From: Trissonchulus latispiculum
Taxonomy: Eukaryota > Nematoda > Enoplea > Enoplida > Ironidae
Assembly: GCA_030248195.1 (NCBI GenBank)
Contig: JASAND010024160.1
Coordinates: forward strand, 1-64,000
DNA: 64,000 nucleotides
Direction of reading: 5' to 3'
Part shown: positions 23,870 through 34,800 of the stretch, in pieces
Position numbering within the stretch: the stretch's first letter is position 1
How the letters are laid out: every line of letters begins with the position of its first letter
Notes under the pieces: generated by a model
Databases searched by the model: none
Told to the model about the DNA's origin: nothing
What the model saw: only the letters and a program-made list of their open reading frames with translations
Translations under genes and position numbers: made by a program

Positions 23870-26249
23870 GCCGAAATCAGTAACACAATCCCTGGAGCAA
23901 TGTTTTTACAAAATAAAAACTGTCCCCAGTGGTAAATGCCTGATACTTTGAATGTTTCTTAAGTTCTGTTAAGTTTTTAAGTCTTTAAGTTTTTAAGGTA
24001 TTATAAAGTTTTAAAACTACGGTTGTTTCTACACAAAACCACGGTTTATTCTCTCCAATTTCTAGTTGCGATTTGGGATAGCTAAATGCAACGCCCAACG
24101 TCCTGAAGAATCGCTTTGATGTCGCATTTCAACGCGATCAGTAGTGTTTCGTTAAAATACATAGCAAATTCATGCAAGCTGTCAGCAACTTGCACGTAGC
24201 TAGCTATAATTGACCAAATTGTGTTGAATTGGGATATTAATTGTTTGTTCGAACCTCCGCCAGATATGCAACAATATTGAATGAAATCTTGGATGAACCC
24301 AGAATTTTACTTCAGAATTCTGAATAAGCAGTTATATGAGAAGTTATATAGTTAGATGAGTTATATATACATAAATTTAAACTATCGAGAATTACAGTAG
24401 TTTAAACACCACAGCACAGAAATTCAAACAAATGGTAGTAGGAACTGTTAAACGTGAGAAAAAATAGGACACATCAGTAAAGTTAATAGCACATGTACAC
24501 AAAATAACAGTAAAAACATCTACGTAGTTAATCATGTAAACATTAATATTTCACCGCAAAACGTAAGTTTAACTTGAATTGACTTGTAAAATTTTGTCTC
24601 CAACCGTTGCTTTAATCGGAAGCTTAGATGTGGAAGCTGGAAGTAAGTTCGAACTGGAAATATTATAGGAGAAACGCCTGGTTGGTTATGCGTCACGTTA
24701 AGTGGTGTTGGAGCTAAGGTCGCCAAAGCTGAGTTATTAGATAAGATGATTAGTTTGCAATAGTTGAAAGTTAGAGGAGACTGAATATAACGGCATGCAT
24801 AACCCTTTCTGGCATGTTTTCTCGAAGGACCCAATTTACATGTTTGGCTACCTTGCTTTACTTAGCACATATGGGACAGCATTAATTGTTATTGAAATAA
24901 CTTCTGGCACTTCAGATTGACTGTTGAACGGTTTTAAACTCACTAAGCAAACTTACAAAAAATAAATCGAGCAAACTATATTCCTTTAAGTACTGCCGAG
25001 CCGTACATGGGCAGTTTTTCAACGGCTGAAAGGTGAAACTATTTCTCAGAAATTGTTGCTGTGTAATGCTAAGGACACGGTGTTACTGCATTGCACGCCA
25101 CTAACCCAGGCATCCTTTAGCGGCAGATGCGCTGTCTCAGCAAGACACAAGTGATCGCCACCTGCATTTAACATTGTTAGAAAAGTTAGGGGGTTTCCAT
25201 GGTCCCGTCTAGGTGCAATCACTCATTTTATTTATTGGATCACAAGTACACCATCCCATTGGGTGAGTGGTGACCTTGGAGATAGATGAGGACTTGAGGT
25301 AATTACTAACTTGCTCATCTGCTGGAATTCTAATTGTAAAATGCTGCACTGAAGGGTCGCCGGATAATTACGCTCAATGTTGAAGCCGGTGTCTGGGAAG
25401 TGAGGAGTTGCTCAGGGAGCAACCACGAACGAGTTTTGTTCTTCAAACTCCAACTATAAAATATTCATTTCTAATGACTTGGGATTGTCCGGGAATATTA
25501 CGGTAGAGTTGGACAACTTCATTAAATCCTGCTTCCACCCTGTCTGATTCGGCTGCCTTGAATTGAAAGTACTTGAAGGTAAACTCTTGGTTTCACCCCA
25601 CACCCCAATTGCGTTTCTGAAAATTAACAAAAATGGTCAAGAAGGTATTTTTAAGCTACAAGCTGCACTGCAAGGCAAAAAACAACCACGATACAGTTTT
25701 TTCGAAATGAGACAGAAAGAAAGCAAATATGATTGAGAGCGTTTTCCAGGAAGAAGCAGAAGAAAATGGAGTTGAAAATAGGCAAAAGATCTATTGTTGG
25801 AGAATGAAAATATTTTTCAGCAGAACCGGCACGTTTTCACTGCCGTTACCAAAAGAGCACAAAATACGAAACACAAAGAACAAAATAGAATGCATCTCTA
25901 AGATGTCACTACTGTTTGGGAACGAATTCAAGCATGAGCTTGGTTTAATTGCGCGTACGTGACTCAATCAGTAGAGCGTTGGTCTAAATTACGAAGGATT
26001 ATGGGTTCGATAACTTTCGGGTTGGAAAAAATTTTCGGGTCGAATTTGACACATCTTAGTTTCTATATTTCGTTTGTGGAATTTTATAGAAGTGGAAAGG
26101 CGAAAACAAAGCAAAACCAAAATGCACGCAAAACAAAATTACTCAAATCTGAATCCAAAGCAATTAGAGGTATATGCTTCATAAGCAGTTGTATGTCTTA
26201 TTAAACAAGTGCTCAGCTATTAAAAAATTGACCAATTGTAACAATTACC
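23870..26249. other. Intergenic, no recognisable gene
   Basis: No gene or clear mobile element seen except the tRNA-like fossil at 25954-26020. Confidence 0.5.
25954..26020 (+). repeat. tRNA-like fossil (Met/Ile-like)
   Basis: GTGACTCAATCAGTAGAGCG resembles an A-box region and ATGGGTTCGATAAC a B-box, separated by TTGGTCTAAATTACGAAGG as in a tRNA anticodon arm. The acceptor stem is not intact. Confidence 0.5.
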
Positions 26250-26530
26250 TCAGCGAGTTACAGTATTTGCAGTGGTTTTTACAACAGCTACCTGGCCAAT
26301 TATGGCTTGGCGCATGTCGACACTGAACGTGAAATAAAGTCCCTGAGTGTCTCCGCAGACATAGCGTATGCATAGATTGGCAAACGTTGTGGTTTCTGTC
26401 CCCGCCTTAAACCCGAATTTTTCCAATAGGAGGTGCTGCAGTGGCAATTATTTCTTCTAATTCTATCATAGAACGAGGGAGTTTGTATACGAACTCCTTC
26501 TAGCTTAGTAAAATTAAAGCCTTGGCTTAA
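26250..26530 (-). pseudogene. 7TM receptor C-terminal fragment
   Basis: Translated on the minus strand, the last codons read YFTFSVDMRQAIIGQVAVVK...TR-stop, closely matching YFSFSVEIRKAIIGQASVTK...TR-stop of the receptor at 15849-16973. Upstream of this only weak similarity remains (LLLEKFGF in one frame), the TM7 NPFIY motif is gone (replaced by VCGDTQGLYF), and no TM1-6 are found. A truncated duplicate. Confidence 0.7.
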
Positions 26531-26919
26531 TGCCAAACGTCGGAGCGCTAATCACGAAGTCTTGTGTTCAGGTCCCACCAGAGACTTGAATTTTTCAACA
26601 ATTGTAACGATTTCATTTTTAAATATATCTTGTCACAGGTGAGACCAATTTGACTCAATCACACTGACACAAGGCTTCCTTATGTCTTTCATACTTGAAT
26701 ACTCTCTTGCTCACTAACACTAGCAGCTATTACTTTAACATGCATGTAGTCAATTCAATACTAGTTACACCTCCAATTTTCGAGGAGATCTGTCTCTAAT
26801 GAAGAACACCGACACTTTGAATAATATCCGTTTGGTAAAAATGGTAATACACATAGATCAGATTATCGTGTCAGGATAACGATCGTGCATCGTGAACTTA
26901 GTGCATATTCTTGTCGGTC

Positions 26920-28170
26920 CATGTCAAGATAAAAGTTAGAACCTCCAGGACCCCCATCAGTAAGAAAGGTTCTCAAATCTTTTTCATGAGTTTGCATCCA
27001 GGACTTTGATTTGTACGTGGCTACGTTGCGGATCTTTTCCTGCAGCAGGTACTTCAGCAGACATAATATGTTTATGTATATAGTTATGTATCTCAGACAT
27101 CAAATTTGTAGCATGTAACCGGGGGTGTACTGGGGGGGGGGGGGTCCTCATGACTTTTCTCTTAAATTCAGACTAAAATCTGTTTTTATGAAACATCCAA
27201 TATCCACAACATAAGTATCAGTCGAAAGCTGACGACAACAACAGCAAATTCGTACTAGATCTAATTACAGACAACGCACACACGTTTCGGTTTACCCGGA
27301 CTCCAGAACCCTCAGCACCTCCAGCAACACTTAAAACTAGTAGAGGCCTGCATTACGGCCCGCGGCCCGGCCCGGCCCAGCCCGGCGACGGCCAGAGTTC
27401 ACGGGCCGGGCCGGGCCGGGCCGCGGACCGAAACTCACGGGCCGGGCCGGGCCACGGGCCGAGTTTTCGGTCTGCTCCCATTATTTTTGCCAGGGTGTAC
27501 TGAAGAAAAAACTCAAATGTTTAGTTTGAAAAAATTTTCTGCTTCTTGATCGTGTTTCTTACTTTTCAGGAACTAGTTTCAGTATTTTCATATCATAAGT
27601 GTTACTGTGTATTCTGTTTAAGTTAAAAAGTCGTCTAAATTGATAAATAAATGCTGGATATCCTTCAAACTTTAACGTTATCTGTATAATCAGTATGCTT
27701 ATGCTCATTTCTTGAGACCCAGTCAAAAATTATCATTTCAGATGTTTCCCAGCACAACCCTGTGGTTCAAAACATGCCGAGCGGGCCGAAACCTTTCACG
27801 GGCCGGACCGGGAGGGCCGGCAAAAATTTTTCACGGGCCAGGCCGGGCCGGGCCGCAAAAATTCGGCCCGTGCAGGTCTCTAAAAACTAGGCAGTAGAGG
27901 ATCAAATTTCCAGAAAACATTTCAGAACCCCCAAGCACCCCTATCAAAAAATTAAAACTAAATATATGTAGTCACGGATCCTCTACGAAACGTTAAGAAC
28001 CGCAACCCCGAGAACCCCCATCAAAAAATTAAACTAAATATAGTGATAGATCAAATCTTACAAACAATTAAGAACCCCCAGTACCCCAAGAACCCCCACG
28101 AAAATAAAAGCTTCAAGAAAATCAAGTGGTAGATCAGAAGGCATCAAAAAATGACTTTTATCTTGACATG
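26920..28170. repeat. Inverted-repeat-bounded block with 75-bp tandem units
   Basis: A perfect 17-bp inverted repeat (CATGTCAAGATAAAAGT) sits at 26920-26936 and 28154-28170. Inside are diverged units of about 75 bp containing AGAACCCCCATCAAAAAATT (27900-28130, also weakly at 26940-26990 and 27300-27340). A hAT element has inserted in the array. Whether the block is one mobile unit is unclear. Confidence 0.45.
27341..27882. mobile_element. GC-rich hAT-like MITE
   Basis: Ends TAGAGGCCTGCA and, reverse-complemented, TAGAGACCTGCA; exact 8-bp duplication AAAACTAG at 27333-27340 and 27883-27890. TAGAG ends with an 8-bp duplication are diagnostic of hAT. Both subterminal regions are runs of GGGCCGGGCC; the middle is AT-rich. 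No transposase. Confidence 0.85.
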
Positions 28171-28187
28171 CTCACTTGGGTATTCAT

Positions 28188-28235
28188 CAAGAGTACATAA
28201 TAACGGCATAATAGCAAGCAGGCATACACTGTGTA
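28188..28235. mobile_element. Solo end of CAAGAG foldback family
   Basis: Starts CAAGAGTACATAATAACGGC and continues with the GCAAGCAGGCATAC motif seen in other family ends; no opposite end found. It lies 3' of SLC10 copy B. Confidence 0.5.
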
Positions 28236-28869
28236 TTTGAGCAACCCCCCACGAACCCACATATCTGACCGTACTGATCCCCAAATCGGTCCATGTTCAA
28301 GAACAGACACGGAGAAGACGAATATGCAAGTCCCTGGTAGACGCGAGTTTCCTACTAATGAATCTATGGTTCTGGTTCAAATCATGAATGATCATTAGGC
28401 ACGACTCAAAACCTGAGGACTGTATGTACGCCGCAACCGTATCATACCATTCACCGATCCGTCCACCCGCTCCCCGCGTACTGGATCCCCTCCCAGAGCA
28501 GTTTATTAGGAGCCGTATCTTTTGGTTTTTTGGGCAAAATTCAAAACCTGTATCTTTCGGCAGGCCCCCAGCTCACCCCACGACATTTCGCACATGTCTG
28601 GTGTGCACACACAAAGCTCAGTTTTGATTGTTTGATACTTGGATTGCATTTTCGAAAAAAATTGATTGAATTTAAGATTTATTTTGCATTTAAGCAAGGC
28701 ACAATACGTGAATCTCGATTTTGCTGCTTTTGCATAGAAATGAGGGTTTCTATATAACCGAAGACACCGTACCAATGTTGTACATTACGCCTTTTCTCCG
28801 AATATGATACATATAGGACATTATACGATACACATGATACAAATGAAACACCTCACAAAAAGACAACTA

Positions 28870-31800
28870 CTACACATCAAGTTTCAAATTTGGCATGACG
28901 ATCAATACATCTTGCATCATTGCAAACATAAAAGCATTGATAGATAGTTTGATTCGATACACAGCAAGCATGCAGGAAATAGGAATAAAGGTAAACATCA
29001 TCGAAAGAGTGGGTATGACCAGGACTATGTCAGAGTCAGGATGTTGCAAAGCTGTATCAATTATTACCACAGCCAATGCTGCATTTCTTATCCCAGTTCC
29101 AATCGCAATCGTTACCATGTCTGCTGCGCTGAAGCGTAGCAGGTAGGCGCCAAAACAGGCTAGACCGAAACCTAGCCAAGGTAGCAGCATGCTGGCAATA
29201 ATTCGCCGGACCGTAAACAGAGAAAACATATAAAATTTGAAAGTCAAACTGCCAGCGGCCATGAAAATACAGCATACAACTGATACCAGCTTGATGAAGG
29301 GCCTCAGATAGGTTCCGTAAATTGGCTTCTTTCGATTCAACAGAATTCCAAGACCCATCGGTATGACCAGCAGAAACAGTCCACCGACAATGTTAACAAA
29401 CGGTATTTGAATGGGAGCTTCTTCGGACATCAACTTTTCGCCGACAGTCAGGAGCCAGAGCGGCACAAAACCTAAAGCAGCTAATCAGGGCTGCCATAAT
29501 AGGTTGAATCTGTGCACTGTGGTGACCCCAGCAAAATTCAAGATTACGTAACCACAAGAGCACTCCACCTTCGTGTCATCAGAGCAGGACCTCAATGGAA
29601 GCTAACGGCTGACCCTCCCGCAAATCAGACTCTAGTTACCCAGAATCCGTAAAATAGTGCCTGGTCGCAGCTCAAAAGCATAGTGTCTGCCTGTATTTTT
29701 TGCCTGCCTTAGCACAGCATTCAACTCGCACGCATTAGTGTGATTGCATAGTGCGCAGGTGAATTTACTTTTTTTATGAAGTTCAGCTATTTGTGATAGA
29801 ATCTTTGTTATGTGTGTTTGCAGATGAGAAGGGCCGTGGTTCGATCTCTGGCATGGTTTTAGCTTTTGAAAAGTTTGGATTGACTAACGACAGCAGAAAT
29901 CAGAAGTCTCTACTGATACGTCATTACCGGTTTACCGGCGGCACACTTGCCCTAGCTATGCACATCTTGTCCAAGTATGATTAAAACCCTAAACTAAACG
30001 TAGATTTAATTTCAAATTTAGATTTAATTGATTTCTTGGGTTTCCTTTACAGATTAAATGGTGGGACCGAACGGATCAGTTGGGTTAAAATTTCAATACC
30101 TGTTTCTTTAATTGCGGATTTTAAATGACTTGGAAATAATTCGTTTAAGACACGGACTAACGAGTAATTAAACGAGATATAATCTGTTTAATTGGATATT
30201 AAATGAACAATGATTAGAAATTTTAATTCGCCACTGTTAATCCTTTTAATCTTGAAATACTCATCTGGCAAATTAAACGGATGAAACTTGGTATTCAAAG
30301 AAACAGCGATTTCCCAGATCGGTTTAAAACCGCAATGTTGACTTTTTAATTAATAGTGTTAATAACGAAACAGAATTAATGTATAATTCTTATGCTTTTG
30401 TGCGCTAAAGCTACAGGATTAAGTTTAATCCGCTTAATCCGAGGTTCTGTTTGCTTAAAGCAGATCCAATCCAAACAGTTTAATCTCCAAAGAATTAGGA
30501 ATACAGTTAGGTAATACCAAGAGTACATAATGATAAGAGTATGACAAGCGTCACACTCTATGCAGTGAAGGGCAAAACTATGCTATGCGCGCTATCGGTT
30601 GACCCCCCCCACGAATTGAACCCCTTTCACACCGCCCCTATATGGGTACGTGGTCCAAACGGGGGTCGCTCACTGCTTTGCATAATTATGCGCTGAAATT
30701 AACAGGGGCCCAATTTGGGGTGGGGGTTTAAGCGTGTATGTTTAACACTTGTATGTAGAAAACATGCTAAGCGAGTGAGTGACCCCCGTTTGGGACCATG
30801 GGCAATGCCTGCACAACTCCTGCACATGTGCAGGCTAGGAAAAATTTACCCCCGCGCAGTGCGCAGCAAAAATTTTACCCCCGCGCAGTAAAATTTTACC
30901 CCGCGCAGGAAATCGCGTCAAGATTTTATCCCGTGCAGCAAATTTTTATCGCAGCGCAACAAAGTTTTTACCCGCGCGCAGCAAAGCGCATAAAACTTTT
31001 GTCCCACGCTGCAAAACTTTACCCCCGCGCAACAAAGCGCAGTAGAAGTTTATCTCGTGCAACGAAATTTCTAACTCGAGCAGAAAATTTTACCCAGGAT
31101 CAGTGAAACTTTTACCCCCGCGCAACAAAATTTTTACCCGCGCGCAGCAAAGCGCATAAAAATTTTATCCCCCGCTGCAAAATTTGACCCCCGCGCAACA
31201 AAGCGCATTAGAAGTTTATCCCGCGCAACGAAATTTCTAACTCGAGCAGCAAATTTTACCCACGCTCAGAAAATTTCTACCCCCGCGCAACAAAATTTTT
31301 ACCCGCGCGCAACAAAGCGCATTAGAAGTTTATCCCGCGCAACGAAATTTCTAACTCGAGCAGCAAATTTTACCCACGCTCAGAAAATTTCTACCCCCGC
31401 GCAACAAAATTTTTACCCGCGCGCAACAAAGCGCATTAGAAGTTTATCCCATGCAACGAAATTTCTAACACGAGCAGCAAATTTTACCCAGGATCAGTAA
31501 AATTTTTACCCCCGCGCAACAAAATTTTTACCCGCGCGTGGCAAGCTTTTTACCACCTCGCAATAAAAGAACATTAGAAAATTATTCCGCGCAACGAAAT
31601 TTCTAACTAGAGCAGCAAATTCGCTCAGTACAATTTTTACCCCCGCCCAACAAAGCGCATCAAAATTTTGTCCCGCGCATCAAAGTGCATTAAAATGTTT
31701 TCCTGCCCAACCAAATTTTTACTCCGCGCAACAGAATTTTCATCCCCGCGCAACAAAGTGCATTAATGTTTTAAGCCGCGCATACAAATTTTCACCCCAC

Positions 31801-34800
31801 GCATAAAACTTTTATCCTGTGCAACAAAATCATTTAAAAATTTCTTGGTCGGCTTCCCCCTTGGCGTGTTTCCATTACATTTATTTAAAACGTTTCGCGC
31901 CTGCCACGCGATGACCATTATATACATTCTTTTAGAAAAGTACTATTTCCCTTTTGTTGACAAACATCCCTCTTCGATGCTTCAGATGGGTAACGCTCCC
32001 ATGCATACCAGTCGTTATACCAGACAGTTTTTGAAGACATCTGGTACCAAATACTTTGATCAGTGGCCCCCGGAAAGCCCTGACTTGAATGGGATAGAAT
32101 GCGTGTGGCATCATTTGAAAGAATATTTGCGATCCGAGATCAAACCGATGAATTTGCAGGAATTGTAGTCAGGAATCAAAACATTTTGGAAAGAAAAAAT
32201 GACTGTTAAACAATGTAGGCATTATATTAACCACATGTACTCAGTTGCCCCTCTTGTAGTCGCTAATAATGGGGGACCCACGATGAGATAGTTGGATAAA
32301 ACTAGCGTGTATCAAACCGTCTGAAATGTAATGTCTGAATTAAAGGGAAGTCTGAAATAAAGCTTGTCTGAAAGTATTAAAAGCCATCAATAGCAGTATG
32401 TAGGCGATCAAAGAAATTACCCACATGAATTTTTTGCAAACAAATGTTAGAACTGCTTACCATTATTTCGCATGACTTCACACAACAGTCGAGCCCAACC
32501 GGTGTTTTCTAGGTACTTCGAAAAACATGTGATATGAATGAATAGAATATATCATTATTAGTTTAGACAACATTAAGCAATTACAAAAAACGAAAACATA
32601 TTGTTGATTGTTATATTTTGAAATTTTTCATTAAATACTGTCAGTTTTCAGAAGGTCAATAATTATTTAAGGCTGTGTCTGTTTTCAATTCATTTCTCTT
32701 TGCTTGCTTGCTTGCTGTTTGTCTGCGATTAGCAATGATGCAGTCAACGCTCAATTGGTACAATGACAATTCATCCTGCATATGGGCTTCAGTATCAGTG
32801 CCAAAACATGCATGCATGCGTGTAGCATACAGTATACACATAACATTTAACATTGTGTTTCCGTCTGGCTTCTTGAGTGTAAATCCAGTTTATGCCTTGC
32901 CAGTATTTAAGCACTACTTTTACAACACAAAAGCGGCTAGCAGATTTTGCCCAAACATCTGAAAACTGAAAGCTAGGCTTTAAGCATAGACTTAACACAT
33001 AGCTAGGAACATGCAGGCAGTGATCGCAAGCAGTGCCTGCGCACGCGTTCACTGCCTGTGAACGCGCATGCAATGGGAATCTAGTTTTGACCAGTACTGT
33101 AGGTATAATTAATTAAGGATAAAAATAGAAAAAATGGCAAAAACCCAAATACTTTCCTACTTCTTTAAATTTCGTGCTATATACTAAAAACCAAAGAATT
33201 TTCTAATTTTTATCGGAATATTTATATGTTGCGTTTATGAAGAAAAATCTTGAAATGAATCCGATTTTTCGGAGAAAATTGCTAGTTTTGCTTTAAAAAA
33301 CTTTCTCGGTTCTTCAAAGTGAAAGGAATTAAAGTTCCGTAGACAGTTTTTATTGCAACAAGCAATATTTTATGCAAAACGTTGAGTTTTCAATAGAGCA
33401 ACACTTTTGTAAATTGTAAACCTGCTGCGCAGCAAATTTCATTAATTGAAGATTGTTTGTTACAGCTTAATGTAAACATGAGTGCAAAACATTGTGTAGC
33501 ACATTTAAAGCTGCACTTCTTTAGAAAAGATAAGCTTCGTTAGTCCGACTGGTTAGGCTTTAAATCTGTTCGAAAAAGTTATATGCCAGCTACAAAGTTA
33601 AGTAATAAGAAGTAGTTTTGTTTTCATGGGAACATTCTAACGGAAATTTCCGGTTTTCTTGTGAAAACTCAAGTTCAAATTCTATTCATATGCGTAATTA
33701 CGTATGCCAAAACGAGAAAGTTCTTTTGAAGGAAGTCTACACACAAATCATGGAATGTCTATCTTAAAGCATTGCACAAACGCATTTATGGAGAAGTACA
33801 GCTTTAACAGGAACTGGACGTGCAAAGAACCATGGCTGAGCAAATTTAAAAGACCTGCTGCGCTGAGGCGCAGCAGGAAAAACAAAAAATTTCTTCAACT
33901 GGGGGCTCTCCCCCACAGATCCCCCGTTGCAAACCTTTTGCCGCCACCCGCTTTATAATTTTTTACGGCCCTTTTTACGACATCCCCTCTTAATTGTTCC
34001 ATTCTACATTGGTCGTTCCATCTGCAGTTGCTTGCTTATATATTTTACTTACATGCTCTTGATATTATATATTCTAAAAACGGAGTTTGGTCAAGTCAAC
34101 GCTCGAGCAAAATTCTCCTTAATCTACAATCGCACATTGAATTCATGCTGCCGCCGCTTCCTTCATAATTTATTTTTCTAGACAGATACTGAATTTGTGC
34201 AAAAAAATTATTATTTTGTTTTTGCTGTGTTTACTTCATTCTTTTCCTAATGTTTCCAAGCAGGATCTGATTTTCATACTAATTTCTGCCAAACCATAAA
34301 GTTGCACTAGCAGTTTGGTTAAAATCCCAATTGTTTGCCAGAGCCAAGCATTTGAGTGTTTCCACTAATGACTTTCCCATCGCCTTGAGGGTTGTATCAA
34401 ACGAAATCAGAAGGTTCTATCAACTCTTAAAAACGGAGTGAATTATAACTGCATTCATAAAATTCCCTTGCTATTTAAGTAAAACCAGAGAACTAAAATT
34501 TTAGCATTTTTTGCGAGATGCATCAAAATCTTAGAGTATTGCGTAAAAGTTAGCAAATCATTCCGACAAAGGGGCTAAGATGTGTGAGTAAAACAGAGCT
34601 TTGTAAAAACTACCGTCGACACATATCGTGAAAACTTAAAAATTTGACCCCCCGCGCAGTGAGCTCGAAGGCTGTGCAGGCTAGAGCCAAGTTCATTGCC
34701 CATGTATGCTATGTACCCATATTGGGGTGGTGTGAGGGGGGGTCAATTCGTGGGGGAGGTCAGCCGATAGCGCGCATAGCATAGTTTTGCTTTTCACTGC

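Noticed and set aside
31845..32168. DDE fragment as the transposase of the enclosing foldback element
   Set aside because: Tc1/mariner-type enzymes use TA targets and short simple ends, whereas the element has 7-bp GTAATAC duplications; the fragment is also catalytically broken.
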